A stretch of DNA of 64,000 bases from Phoma sp. XZ068 (GCA_004835665.1 RBKR01000014.1:248001-312000), one strand, 5' to 3'; numbered from the stretch's first letter, positions 1-10,956 are shown. The notes: a model not told the origin generated them from the letters alone. Made by a program: numbers and translations.

Positions 1-2
1 TC

Positions 3-686
3 CAGGGCCTCAGAGGCACGCACGGTGATCGAGACTGGCCAGGATTTACTGGAAGTGCTGCTGGAGTCCGATTCTGGCAAAAGGCATTGAATTCAATCCC
101 GACTCTGAAAGTTCTCAATTTCATCGACGACCTCGCTAACGATATTACCCTTAAGTTCTCGGACCTCTCCCAGTCAGATCCGACGCAAAGTGTGTTGGAC
201 TGGCTGTTACCGGGACTGGATACCCCAAATCTCAATACTCTACGACTTGAACACTTTGAGTTCGACAACAACGATAAGGTAGTTGCGTCGTTGGAAACGG
301 TCTTACCACGCCTAGAACACTTGGTTTTCAAAGATGCAGCTGTGATTCTGGACAACGAAAGTCCTGCAAATCGCACTGCAGATAAGCTGCACCACATACA
401 GGGCAGATCATGGTTGGACTTATGCTGCAGATTGCACGAAGCGCAGCCTGCATGTCGTATTCAGGTCATATCCCCGTATTCGGGTATCCATGAGACGACT
501 ACAATATATTGCCTTCACACCAAATACGCCGAGCAATTGCGAGACCATGATGGTGTAGATTTAGATCTACGGAACCCTCTGTATTTGCTAAAGCAACCGC
601 CAGACACATTACCAGAGTGGACACAAGAAGATATGGAATCGACGGGAACAAGTTCAGATGCCGAGTATGTTCGCCGCAGGTTTTAA
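3..686 (+). CDS. C-terminal part of an LRR/F-box-like fungal protein (cut by window edge)
   Basis: The frame is open from the first bases of the window to the stop at 684-686, so this is the 3' part of a gene that starts upstream. About 227 residues are visible. The middle part has leucine-rich spacing of the type seen in LRR halves of fungal F-box proteins, for example LDWLLPGLDTPNLNTLRLEHFEF and LPRLEHLVF. The N-terminal F-box that would prove the family lies outside the window if it exists. No transmembrane segment or catalytic motif is seen. The function is unknown; a substrate-recognition role in an SCF complex is only an inference from the family. Confidence 0.5.
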   Translation, partial: QGLRGTHGDRDWPGFTGSAAGVRFWQKALNSIPTLKVLNFIDDLANDITLKFSDLSQSDPTQSVLDWLLPGLDTPNLNTLRLEHFEFDNNDKVVASLETVLPRLEHLVFKDAAVILDNESPANRTADKLHHIQGRSWLDLCCRLHEAQPACRIQVISPYSGIHETTTIYCLHTKYAEQLRDHDGVDLDLRNPLYLLKQPPDTLPEWTQEDMESTGTSSDAEYVRRRF

Positions 687-945
687 CTGGCTTTGACACC
701 GACATCATATACGGTATTGGAGTCACTGGACAACTTGTTTCATTGGCCTTTTGTCTAAGCTAGCAATCCACGTCCACGTAGGTCCTTAGTAACCTATATA
801 ATATCACTTTGCCCGCAAATTTCCTGTCCGCAACGCCACGCCCACCATCTTGTTCAGCCACCTTGTAATTCAGTATAAGTCATCTCACACTCGTCCAGTC
901 ACTCAAGCTTGCCTTCGAGACGTCGTATTCGCCGACTGGAGCAAT

Positions 946-1226
946 ATGAAGGATCGCAAGAGCAAGGATAAGAATAAGAAGAAGCACTACGCATCGATGT
1001 ATCAGGGCATGAATAATGGTCTCCGATGTGACAGTTGCCAGCTGATGTGCATGTGTTCATTTCCACTGATGATCCCGGAAAGATGGATTTGATGAACCAT
1101 ATGCTGAAGGCTTATGTTATGGATGTGTTGAACAGTGTGGTGAGGATTAAACCGAATGAGGTGGATGAGTGGTGGTATTACCTTAAGGAGACTGGGAAGA
1201 TGTGTCACAACCAGTTGACTGGGTGA
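946..1226 (+). other. Possible small hypothetical gene, possibly broken
   Basis: Two short reading frames follow each other. One starts at ATG 946 with a lysine-rich stretch (MKDRKSKDKNKKKHYASMYQ) and ends at 1092. The other, in a different frame, covers 1035-1226 and looks protein-like (DDPGKMDLMNHMLKAYVMDV, then KPNEVDEWWYYLKETG). The switch lies near 1018-1034, where only a 16-nt GT-AG pair is available, too short for an intron. Either a longer intron with an upstream donor joins them or this is a frameshifted relic. I recognise no family. Confidence 0.2.
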
Positions 1227-1360
1227 CAGAGCCTTCGGGTAACTGCTGTATGTATTGGGGTACAGTCGGGTTGGCGACCTATTGCGGGAGTCTGTATGCT
1301 GCTGAAGATTTGGAGGCTTTGAGTCAGCCTTTCTGTCTTGGATATAGTACTAATATGCCC

Positions 1361-2455
1361 CTACGCAATGCTGACAACAATCTTCCCACGTACTCTTCCC
1401 CCAACCATATATTCTTTGACCTTCTCCCATGCTTCTTTGTGCCCTTCTTCACTCAGGATGCCCTTTACTACATCCTGCGCGACCACCTCGACGCCCTTCT
1501 CATCAGCGAGCTTTGCAACCTGCTCCAACAACTCGCTCTTCTGGTACAACAGCACATTCGCGTACCGTGGGCCGAAAAAGTACCCGTAGACATGTCTCCA
1601 AATCTGCGACGGATATGTGAAGTAAGTCAGCGGCCCACCCACCGCAGTGCGGCTCGTCTTGTCTCCAACAATCGTGATGTACGCTCCCTCTCTGTGCAAA
1701 AGCTCATACCAATGCTCGAACATCTCCGTTCCACCCACACAATCCACATATAGATCGTACTTCCTGCCCTCCGGTCTCGCATCCAGCAACACCTTGGCAA
1801 CATCCTGCTTACTGTAGTCGACCACCTCATCCGCACCCAACCCCCTCACAAAGTCCGCATTCCGCCCAGAACATATCCCGGTGACATGACACCCATACAC
1901 CAATTTCGCAAGCTGCACACACCACATCCCCACACCTCCACTGGCCCCACTCACCACCACTCTCCTCCTCCCATTCCCGCTCTTCTCCCCATCCGGCAAC
2001 CAATCCAAACACGAAAACGCCGTCAACACCACCAACGGCACCGCTGCCGCTTCCTCAAAACCCCACGCCCGCGGTATTTGCGCAATCGGCTCTGACCCTG
2101 GCGTTATGCAGAGGTACTCCGTGAACGTGCCCTCGGCCATCGGCCTGTTGCACAGCCCAAATACCCTATCTCCGACCCTCCACTTGCCATTTTCGTCGGA
2201 TTGCAGGGACGATCCGAGAGCGGTGATGGTGCCGGCGTAGTCGCGTCCGATTCCTTTTTCTTTGCGGCCGGCGATGTAGCCGATTAGGGGGTTGCCCCAG
2301 AGTTGGATGTCGACGGGGTTGATGGCTGCGGCGTAGACTTTGATGAGGAGGTCTTTTGGGCCGGGGGTGGGGAGGGGAGTGTGGGTTAAATGCGGGGTGG
2401 AGGAGGGTGTTGTGTATGTTAGGGACGTATTGGAGTCGGGGAGTTGTTGTGGCAT
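1361..2455 (-). CDS. Zinc-type alcohol dehydrogenase-like / quinone oxidoreductase (MDR superfamily)
   Basis: A single-exon protein of 364 residues from ATG 2455, which has a good context (AAACATGCC). The frame also has an ATG at 2491, which would add 12 residues. The N-terminal half is a GroES-like fold: KDLLIKVYAAAINPVDIQLW, then GRDYAGTI and VGDRVFG. The second half has the NAD(P)-binding Rossmann segment VVVSGASGGVGMWCVQLAK and the typical GADEVVDY. The cysteines of the structural zinc loop are absent, which places it with zinc-independent quinone-reductase or RTN4IP1/AST1-like MDR enzymes. It probably reduces a quinone or enone with NADPH; the substrate cannot be told. It lies downstream of and on the same strand as a P450, 326 bp away. 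Confidence 0.85.
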   Translation of the reverse strand: MPQQLPDSNTSLTYTTPSSTPHLTHTPLPTPGPKDLLIKVYAAAINPVDIQLWGNPLIGYIAGRKEKGIGRDYAGTITALGSSLQSDENGKWRVGDRVFGLCNRPMAEGTFTEYLCITPGSEPIAQIPRAWGFEEAAAVPLVVLTAFSCLDWLPDGEKSGNGRRRVVVSGASGGVGMWCVQLAKLVYGCHVTGICSGRNADFVRGLGADEVVDYSKQDVAKVLLDARPEGRKYDLYVDCVGGTEMFEHWYELLHREGAYITIVGDKTSRTAVGGPLTYFTYPSQIWRHVYGYFFGPRYANVLLYQKSELLEQVAKLADEKGVEVVAQDVVKGILSEEGHKEAWEKVKEYMVGGRVRGKIVVSIA

Positions 2456-2781
2456 GTTTGGTGGGTGGTTACTGTTGTGGGAGGCGACCATGAGGTGAAT
2501 GGTGAAGTTCGCGAAATACTGCAGATCGCCATATTAGTTAGTATGGGTATGCGGAGGACTGATAATTTGAATTATGACGTCGAGGATTGTAAAGAAAGAG
2601 AGGGGTTGGGCGTGGGGTTGTCGTCGATCATCCGAGGCACATTTATGCTCAGCTGTATGTGATGGTGATCTTGCATGGGTTGTCATGTAGTAAGATTCGT
2701 GAATATTCACACGTGTTGATCCATTCTGGGTTACGTCTGAGAGTCATATACTTCGTTCATCAGTTTTCCTTTCCTCGCTCT
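2456..2781. other. Intergenic, MDR gene promoter side
   Basis: This stretch lies between the stop of the P450 and the start of the MDR gene, both on the minus strand. It must hold the P450 3' UTR and the MDR promoter. I see no further ORF, repeat or clear TATA element. Confidence 0.5.
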
Positions 2782-4652
2782 TCAAACCTTGTATCGAGGC
2801 TTGAGCACGACGTCCAGCTTCCCTACATTCGTAGTGAAGCAGTCCCGGCTCTTCTTCTCCACGGCACTGCCATCCTCGCCCTCTGCAAAGCTGATCTCAA
2901 ATGCTCGGATCAGATTTGCCGTGATGCTTCTCAATTCCATCATCGCTAGCTTCTGGCCCACGCAGTTGTACACACCTGTGCCGAACGGCATGAACGCGCG
3001 TTTGTCGATGATAGCTTCGGGCTCCTCGTCGGTCCAGCGCTCGGGCTTGAACTCCAGTGGCTTGGCGAAATATCGAGGGTCTCGCTGTAGGCAGTGAATT
3101 GGCATCCAGATAATGATGTTGCCAGGGATGTAGGTGCCGTCGGGGAGTGTGATGCCCTCAGGCGGAGTTTCACGTTGAACGCCGGAAGGAACCTTTGACA
3201 CGTCAGTCGAAAGACCTGTAGGGTAAGATCGGAGATGCAACTCACTGCAGGGTGCAGACGGAGAGCCTCGTGGATAACGCCATCTAGATATGGGATGTTC
3301 TGCACATCTTCGACCTCAAGATGGTCCTTGCCGTTTGCCATGGCGTCAATCGTTTTGCGTAGCTTAGCCTGAACATCAGGGTTCTTGCAGAATTCGTAGG
3401 CGAGGAAAGACAGTGTTGCAGCTGTGGTATCGCTGTAGATAAAGTTAGAGCCGTCTGATGAAGAAGATCATGAAATTCTGCAACTGCTTACCTTCCGGCG
3501 ACAACGAGAAGGCGAGAGTCAGCGTTCAGTTCTGGGGTCACATCGGGGCTTTCTGGGTCCAGAAGCCAGCTGAAGATATCCTTCTCCTTCGGTGTGATCT
3601 AACGGGGTGTCAGCTTTTCCCAGGTAGTAATCAGTCTCTGACCACATACAGCTTTCCTCTCTTTCAGAACCTTCGCTGTCCAGTCGATGTGCTCGAGTAG
3701 AGGTTTTGCACCGGCGGATGTACGGGTGATCAAGTTCAGGGCCCAGGGCATGTGTCCAAAAACGGATAGCGGCTCCATACTGGCGTGCAGAAGTTTGATC
3801 ATGGGATCTTCCTCACCCTTCTCCAACATACCAAAGCTGCGGTTGAATCCAATGTCGCCCATGACATCGAAGCTGTAGAAATTGACCCAATTGGTAATTC
3901 TAACCGACGGCTTCAAGGCCTCTTCCTTCAGCTTCGTCATAAGCGCAAGTGCGTGCCTGTTCAGCCGGGGTTCGTATTCACGTAGCGCTTTTGCATTGAA
4001 AGCGTGGTCCCAAGCCTTACGTCGCATCTTGTGCTCTTGCTTGTCGCGTGTCGTATGCGTAGATGCGCCGCCAATGTGGTTCGCATTGTTGTACCAGGTA
4101 CCCTTCCTACACCTCGACATAGGTCCGTGGACGAGTGGAATCGCATCGGCGGAATAGACGGTAAGCTCTCGGGGGCCGCTGCGAATGACATCGGACTTGT
4201 ACTTCTTGTGCAGTGCCTCACTGTACTTGTAGTATTGATAGTCAGGGAGCACACCAGCAAAGACTGCGTGAAATTTGGAGACACGTGCGACAAATGGACC
4301 GGGGAACTTTTTTGAATTTAGCAATGAATCAGTGGATTGCAACATGAATCATTACCTTTCGCAGCCTGTGGAAAAAGACTCGGTGAATCAAAATGCTCAC
4401 AGAGAGAGTACCAAAGTAGATTGCCGCTGCTGTAGCTGTGACCTTGAAGATGGCGCGGGGAGAGTTCGCTCGAGGGTCCTGAACATATTCGGCTGTAGCA
4501 ATACCGCCGAAGCCAAGTAGCCAGATCCACAGGAAGATGTTGATGTTGTTATCCCATTCATCTCGATGAAGAACTAAATGCGTGAATAGGCCAAGGAAGG
4601 CAAGAACAGGCGGACTGTGTGCGACCTCGACAGGGTCGACGAGCTTCGCCAT
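2782..4652 (-). CDS. Cytochrome P450 monooxygenase, membrane-anchored
   Basis: Five exons on the minus strand: 4652-4356, 4306-3650, 3598-3492, 3432-3246 and 3192-2782, giving 552 residues. Four introns of 49-59 nt have GT-AG ends. The N-terminus has two or three hydrophobic segments (about residues 15-85), then the proline-rich hinge FPGPF made across the first splice. The I-helix AGSDTT (about 352-357) is created exactly by the third splice, at an acceptor preceded by a CTAAC branch site. The K-helix EALRLHP, the PERW motif and the haem loop FGTGVYNCVG (Cys about 493) follow. The basic residue usual before the haem cysteine is Tyr-Asn here. It resembles fungal P450s of the tryprostatin-hydroxylase type; substrate unknown. 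Expected at the ER with an NADPH-P450 reductase. Confidence 0.9.
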
Positions 4653-6150
4653 GTTGCGCGTATATTCGATACTCAGAACAGTTGGAGTTTTCGAAGGGAA
4701 GTGTGTGGTGAAGTAGTAATTAACATGGGGTTATAAAGGGAAGGGCCAGGGCGTGCTGAAACCAAGCAACAATGAAGTGAAGTTAAATAGTAAGGTCCCT
4801 CTCACGTCCTTAAATGTTGTGGCTCGTGGGCCACGTTTGAGCGCAACCCAGCGTTGCACGCATTAGGCCTGGCGCCTGGACTAGCCCTTGTCTACACGCG
4901 GAGGTACTACTACGAGCTGCAGGGGAGCTTCCTGCGGTCAATCGGGCATATTTGATTGGTCCCAGCTGAGGAGTCGTAGAGCTCGAGTCCGCCGTCAAGC
5001 TGTTCAATGGCGCTGTGTCGGGACTGGGCACGACCCTAATGACGTTAGTCGGGTGGGGTTTCCAGTGGGCCGGCACGTTATGTCTTCACTCGGCTGTAGA
5101 CATTTCACACATGGATCCACTGGTTCTTATGCAAGTCACACTGATTGTCTTTCCCACAACTTTTTGACGTGGCATATGTTCCTTTTGTTTTTGTGTAACT
5201 CAGAAAACTCGCGATGAGGATGTTTACATACTTGATGCGAGGCTGCAACGACGCCACATGTGATTAAGCTTGTCAGTCAAATCATAAGCGGCGCTTGGTT
5301 CCCCGACTAAGTTGGCGTCATGCGGGGCAGGGTCTCCGTCTCACCACCATTTCGAGGCGGCTTGCTGTCTACTTGAGGAAATTGCCCACAGCAAACAGGG
5401 CTGTAAAATCCCGAATGCATGGAAAATAAGTAGGCAGGGTTTTCGGGCTGTACGGAGTTTCGACTTCAACGCGAGTAGTTGATGGAGAGTCAGCGTTTGC
5501 GGACATTGCTCTCGTGAAACAACTGCTCGTGACTTCTTCGAATTGCATGTAACCTGCAATAATTGGCTGATGTGAGCCACGAAATTTGGTTCAGAGCCCT
5601 ATGGCATGCAAGTCGTACACCGCTTGCGGTAAGTAAGTTGTGCGTGGCTCCAGGCTACGCTAAATATGTCCTCGGGTCTATGCTCCAGTTCGTTTACTTG
5701 CTAGATGCCGTAGTAGCCGAATAACTTCTTGCACCAGATCTCGATATCCTCGGATGTTTGCGCATACTATGTACCTGGCGATGAAACAATTACACCTGTA
5801 CAAGTAAGAACCTCAGAGCTTTGTACTAGCAAATGACCCCCAATCTAGATGGCTTATGCATGTTTAATGAGGAAGTGAAGAAGTCATGCGCATTTTTGCT
5901 ATCAAACATTCCGGTAGTTGTGTGTATCTCAGCTCCTAACATCAGGAAGAATCCAGGCCAAGAAGGACATATACATATATATTACGTCCGTAAGACAATC
6001 GACTTGGGGAGTCAAATCGGGGAGTGCGGCCTGAGAGCTTGCAACTCTCTGTTCGAGACTCGGCTTTCGTTGTTGATCCTCCGGTCTGCCCGATATCATA
6101 CGGTACGAGAAGTATCGTACAGCATATGCACTAACAGCGCATGCTGTGGC
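4653..6150. other. Intergenic, about 1.5 kb
   Basis: Contains the P450 promoter at its left end. The remaining reading frames are short, overlap on both strands and show no domain. I see no tRNA, repeat family or transposon end. Confidence 0.5.
4731..4740 (-). promoter_or_regulatory. TATA-like element upstream of the P450
   Basis: The minus strand reads CCCTTTATAA, about 79 bp before the P450 start codon at 4652, a plausible distance for a fungal TATA element. Supported by position and sequence only. Confidence 0.3.
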
Positions 6151-7464
6151 CTATCGATCGAGATGTACCGCGCAAGTCGACGACTTTCGATGCGCCATTC
6201 GCGGAGAGCATGTACTGCCGAGCTCACAGTAGGCTGTATATGCGCTCTTGAATCCAGTGAATGAAGCCTGATGCTCTTTCCATGTGGCTACCCCACACTT
6301 GTAGAATGATCTCGCTGCTTCAGGTGCTTCTTTGATAATGTGCTCGAGGCCAGCTGGTCGATCTTCACATGAGCAGTCTCCCCATTCGAACTGCTCTACT
6401 CGAGGATCGAATAGAAGCGTAGTTGTAGCAAGATCGTAGTGACTCTGGAGAATGCCGAATTCGAGCTCGTGGCCTCGTCGGCTATGTTCTTGGTTGCCTT
6501 CTTCACAGTCTGCTCGCTTGAGCATTGATTGCTGCATGATTGACAATGTGTCTGACATCCTACGCACTCGAGGTCGGTCCGAGATCCAGTAAATCTTGAT
6601 CGACTCGAGGGTTTTAATCTGAAGCAACGGTGTGATCCAGGACGCGATACAGGGTCGTTCGGAGCTGCTGTTCTCAATCTCCCATGCTAGACACTCTAAC
6701 AGTGACGCTGGCTGTCTGTCGCCCTTTGATGAAAGAGACTCGATAGTCAAGTAGAGATTCCACAGCTGAATAGTGGATGAAGACAGCAATTTACACAGAT
6801 CCATGAAGTATTGAAACGCATGCTGCAACACCAGACAATCTGAAGACCTTCTAGTTGGGGGAAAGTGGGCTTCTGCAGTACCCCTCATGTTGTTATCTTC
6901 TGTTAGAGCTACCTCCATTGATACGAGAAAAGGTAGCACTGTCACAGGGCGATCCTGGAGAAATGCGAGTGCAGTTGATATCGGAAACCTGCCAGTGAAG
7001 CTGAAGATGTTCTTCTTGTAAAATAGTGGTCGCGCCTCAGTGTTCACTTTCTGGCACACCCGTAGCAGCTGAATTGCAATCTTGTCTTGATCGTATGCAC
7101 CTTTCGGTTCTGCACACGGTGAAGCAAGCTGGTAAGTCATCTGAGCTCGCTTCGGTTCCATCCACGTTCCTCCTTGGATGTCCACTTTGAGGTCATAGAT
7201 GGGCAGGGACCAAGTCCTACGATATCCCACATCGCGATTCAAAGGGTAGGCTTGGTGGAGCTGAGGCGAGAATGGGCACTGGAAGCCAGTGTGTTTGCGA
7301 TAACGAGGCCCCTCGACAACAGCACAATCGATAGGAATGGTATTGCGTACTAGCGCATGCTCATAGATGAGGTCTCGAATCTCGCGAGGTAGCTGGAGAA
7401 GCCTTGAAGATCGTATATGCCGACTTTCGCTCAAGTTTCCTCTAAGGTCACTGTGTTCGGCCAT
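6151..7464 (-). CDS. Hypothetical protein with N-terminal 2EXR/F-box-like segment
   Basis: A single-exon protein of 437 residues starting at ATG 7464. Residues about 22-38 read LLQLPREIRDLIYEHAL, the hallmark of a very common fungal family (2EXR or related F-box-like domains) with LPxEIRxxIYxxAL. A later segment, IQLLRVCQKVNTEARPLFY, is the second conserved motif of the same family. The C-terminal part is charged and has no recognised domain. Such genes are numerous and often species-specific; molecular function is unknown. Confidence 0.7.
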   Translation of the reverse strand: MAEHSDLRGNLSESRHIRSSRLLQLPREIRDLIYEHALVRNTIPIDCAVVEGPRYRKHTGFQCPFSPQLHQAYPLNRDVGYRRTWSLPIYDLKVDIQGGTWMEPKRAQMTYQLASPCAEPKGAYDQDKIAIQLLRVCQKVNTEARPLFYKKNIFSFTGRFPISTALAFLQDRPVTVLPFLVSMEVALTEDNNMRGTAEAHFPPTRRSSDCLVLQHAFQYFMDLCKLLSSSTIQLWNLYLTIESLSSKGDRQPASLLECLAWEIENSSSERPCIASWITPLLQIKTLESIKIYWISDRPRVRRMSDTLSIMQQSMLKRADCEEGNQEHSRRGHELEFGILQSHYDLATTTLLFDPRVEQFEWGDCSCEDRPAGLEHIIKEAPEAARSFYKCGVATWKEHQASFTGFKSAYTAYCELGSTCSPRMAHRKSSTCAVHLDR

Positions 7465-7702
7465 GTTCCTGACATCCGAACCTAGATTGTCTGTATGCCT
7501 GTGACAGGTAGAGTGTTCAGAACGATGACGACAATGTTCGATGATGTTGACGCTAAAACAACACTAGTGGGGCGAACACCCTTTTGCTTAGGAATCTGAG
7601 AAGTTTCTCATTAGGTCTGTGTTTAGAAGTGATTAATTTATATAATCCTGTCCTCATGGGTATCAAACTAAAACAGTCGTCAATCATTGCATGTTAACAC
7701 CG

Positions 7703-9085
7703 TCACTGCGCCAGCTTTGCTCCAGCACATACACCGCACACCCCTGCGTCACCTGTATTGATGTAGATGCTTTGCTTGCAGTCTCCTCTGTTGCATCTCC
7801 AATGATCAGGCACAAGGTGTGGACTGATAACGTTGGAGCAGACAGCGCAGGTCAACGATCCTGGCTCATTTGAGAGCGAGCAGACATTACACGACACCGG
7901 CACGGCTGCTGGTTTGACTGTAGGCTTTGTAGTAGCAGTACTGGCTGAGACCGTGGGACTTCGCTTCCAGACTTCATCGAGGTGGACAACTTGTGCCGAA
8001 GAAGAGCTGTCGGTTTTTGGCCAGGGCTTGCTAGGTTTCGAGCTGCGCTTCGCAGTATCGGAGCGTGAAGGAGGTACGGAGGCGGACTTATCAACAGGAG
8101 GCTTCTGCTGTGGTGCAATGCCCTGAATCTCATCCATCTCCCGCTGTGCATTACCATCTTTGTCGTCCTCATCCTCGCAAACCTTGACTAAAGCGCGGCC
8201 CTTGTCGTCGACCAGCTTGGAGCCGTCTATATCAAGCGCCGCATCAACCTGATCAGTAGCTTCGTACTCATCCTCCGTCTCGCTGTCCGATGTCTCTTCC
8301 TTTTTAATAGTTACCTCTTCTTGCTCCGTCTTCACAGGCTCAAATCGCGCCAGTGCAGCCGCAGCTCTGAGTTCTCGACCTCGTGCACTGCCCGCAACTC
8401 TCGGCTTGCCTTTCTTTGGTACTCCACCCTCCAGCTTGACCTTGGTGTCTTCATCTGCGCCCAGTGACTGACCACCAACACCGAACTTCTTTAATATACG
8501 TCTTTGCTTCCTCTCCGCGTAGGAAAGTGTCTCTTTCTCCTTTCCACCTCTCCTCCTCTTCCTTGACCTGCGCCCATATGTACCACCACACAGATGTTCA
8601 GGCACATCGCCAACATCAACCTGACTTGTCTGCAAGTTTCCTGTCTCCAAACCCCGGCCTCGACCCCAGATTCCCTCGCCCGTATAGCCCTTTGCCCACA
8701 GCGCCCGCAGGTCTACTGCGTAGACATCTCTGACCTTCCAGAATGCCTTGGAGTGGTTCATCTGCTTGCAATGAGCTAATTCATGCACCATGACCATTTC
8801 CACCATGCGCTGAGGGAGCCAGCGACCACGCCTATCGCGCAGCACAAGCTGTATGACCTCGCCAGCGTTAAAGTTCCTGCCCACAAACTCGGTGTTGTAA
8901 GGAAACTCCTCGAGCGCTTGGACGAGGATCATGTTGGCCTTCATGAACGGGTAGCATACTGCAGCGACTCGGCTGAGTATCTGTTCGGCGGTCGTTGAAA
9001 AAGGTCCGGGAATGGTGCGTATGAAGTTGATGTGAGCATTCGGTCGCTGGGTGCGCTCGTTTATGCGCTCGAAGCCCAGAGGCAT
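7703..9085 (-). CDS. WSS1: WSS1-type DNA-protein crosslink metalloprotease (WLM domain)
   Basis: One exon, 460 residues. The WLM domain covers about residues 5-140 and has the zinc-protease motif HELAHCKQMNH (His101, Glu102, His105, His111). A basic stretch (RRSRKRRRG) follows. FGVGGQSL (201-208) resembles an SHP box and RELRAAAALAR (237-247) fits the VIM consensus RX5AAX2R; both are Cdc48-binding motifs of yeast Wss1. VVHLDE (366-371) fits a SUMO-interacting motif. A RanBP2-type zinc finger, C399-x2-C402-x10-C413-x2-C416, is followed by a second Cys cluster (C431, C436, C450, C453). Family role: proteolysis of proteins crosslinked to DNA, with Cdc48 and SUMO. Confidence 0.9.
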   Translation of the reverse strand: MPLGFERINERTQRPNAHINFIRTIPGPFSTTAEQILSRVAAVCYPFMKANMILVQALEEFPYNTEFVGRNFNAGEVIQLVLRDRRGRWLPQRMVEMVMVHELAHCKQMNHSKAFWKVRDVYAVDLRALWAKGYTGEGIWGRGRGLETGNLQTSQVDVGDVPEHLCGGTYGRRSRKRRRGGKEKETLSYAERKQRRILKKFGVGGQSLGADEDTKVKLEGGVPKKGKPRVAGSARGRELRAAAALARFEPVKTEQEEVTIKKEETSDSETEDEYEATDQVDAALDIDGSKLVDDKGRALVKVCEDEDDKDGNAQREMDEIQGIAPQQKPPVDKSASVPPSRSDTAKRSSKPSKPWPKTDSSSSAQVVHLDEVWKRSPTVSASTATTKPTVKPAAVPVSCNVCSLSNEPGSLTCAVCSNVISPHLVPDHWRCNRGDCKQSIYINTGDAGVCGVCAGAKLAQ

Positions 9086-10956
9086 GATGGTGGTATGCGC
9101 TTATGATGCCAGACCGCAGTGTAGGTTCAAGAGAACAGGGTATGAAAAGGCGAGTTGCGAGAGTCGTGTGTAACTCGAGTGAGTGGCAAGCGCGGTGTTA
9201 GTACTAACACCGGAGCTAAGCACGCGTTCATGTCGCGAGATCACGTCTCATCCCATTTCATCCACTATCTTATTGCTTCGCATTCACCATTGCCCTCTCT
9301 GATTAGACACCTAGTGAAAGTGAGCTGAAAATCTGTTGACAAAAAGTGTGCAGCTGCAAGCCCCAAACGTGGATGTCATCGTTGTGGTTATGGCAATACT
9401 TGGCACGAAGACCTCGAACGTCCATCAACCTCCTAAGGGCAGGGCAAAATGCAAGCCGCAGAGTTCCCAGGTTCGTACATATCAGGTATTCGGAATACCA
9501 GCATCCGACACTGGCCAGCGATCCATTCCCGCAAGGCACCTGTGTTCTATTGGCGTCTCCTTGGCTATTCAATGATTACACAAAGAGGCATACTTATCTG
9601 GCATCCACTGAAGTACGGGCCGCACGCTGTACGTCAGATTCTCAACATGCACGTTAATGCAGCTATCCATTTCTTCTTCCGGTGAAAAATGTACCAACAT
9701 TGGGTAGACTCGTGAATTGCCCTCCTGACTTCAACAAGGTTCAACATCCAATTCTCGGTGACGTTCCGAAGTCGTTTGCAGCGTATAACCGTTGCAAAAA
9801 GTCTTGTCAAGCGACTGCGCAGCTTCAGCACCTTTGTTGATGGCATTGCCAAGTCTTCTCGTGGCATTGTACAATCCCATGCATCACGGGTGAGGCTGAA
9901 GGCTAGATCAGCTCAATGTCTGGCTCCCCGCTGACCGACCCGGGTGCTTCGGCCTTAGCGCTCTTCACCACCCGCACGCCGACCCCGCTGTCGTCTTTTA
10001 GGCACGCGACGCTCGTTAATCTCCATGGTACACGGCCAGGCCAAGGCAAATTCTTTCATGCTAGGGACGCAGAAGTTCCCCATGTCGAAAAGATCCGCAA
10101 GCTCGACTAATTCCCGTAATATAGACGCATCCAGGGTCGTGATCTGCAGCGCCAATACCATGGGCGATGCTGTTTTAAGCGATTAAGCGAGATCCGATAA
10201 TCTGGGCAAGCCACCGTAACAGGAATACGAAAGGCGAATGCGTAAGGTTCTTCTCGTGTTGTCAGTACACTGTTGGCATGCAGCTGGTTAATAGTTCCTG
10301 CAGATAGTAAGCCTCAGCCTCAGCTCTTGTACCTCAGCTTGTTGGCTTTCGCTCGCCCAAGGCTCGTGCAGCCGATGAACCAGCGATCGTGAGAGTTCGA
10401 GGAACGTTTATTATATTGCCCAAATCAGCCAACCCACAAGAAGTGCTTCGGACAGCGCCGTTAGCTTTGCTCTTGTCCCCTAGCCTCGTTGTCTAGAGGA
10501 AGGTTAATCGGCCTGGTGTCCGGATCGATCGTGCCCGACTTGGTCCAGCCCTGGGCGCTGGCAGCAGGTCCCCGACTCGCTCGAATCTGATTGACCTCAC
10601 CCTGACTATTGACTGGCGTCTGGTTGGCTAACAGACCGATTTAGCAAACCTGGCAGGTGCTACACGCTCGAAGTGGTAAGGCGACAGGCTACTATTTTGT
10701 GTTAAGCGAGCTGGAAAGCTTAGCTATGCAAGCCCAGGTACCTTGCGGACCGAGGCCATGTCAGAACATCGTGAAGCGAAGGGCAGGGCTGTGGAGAAAG
10801 ATACTTCTGGGGAAGACTAGACTAGACCTCGACGGCGAGAAAGCATATAAGGAATGCTTCATGCCCTGTTGAATGTCATCAGTTTCTCGCTATTTCATCG
10901 CCTCCCAGCTAAGAGTGAGACTTGTAATTATCCAAAACTTCGGTCAACCGTTCATA
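9086..10956. other. Intergenic, about 1.9 kb
   Basis: Holds the promoters of WSS1 (left, minus strand) and of the class II peroxidase (right, plus strand). Small frames occur on both strands but none shows a family. A minus-strand frame at 9955-10161 has a weak BTB-like look and is reported as a finding. No tRNA or repeat family recognised. Confidence 0.45.
10845..10851 (+). promoter_or_regulatory. TATA-like element upstream of the class II peroxidase
   Basis: ATATAAG lies about 105 bp before the peroxidase start codon at 10957. Supported by motif and distance only. Confidence 0.35.

Noticed and set aside
5833..6264. 143-codon plus-strand ORF
   Set aside because: Overlaps the 3' end of the 2EXR-like gene on the other strand and has no recognised domain.
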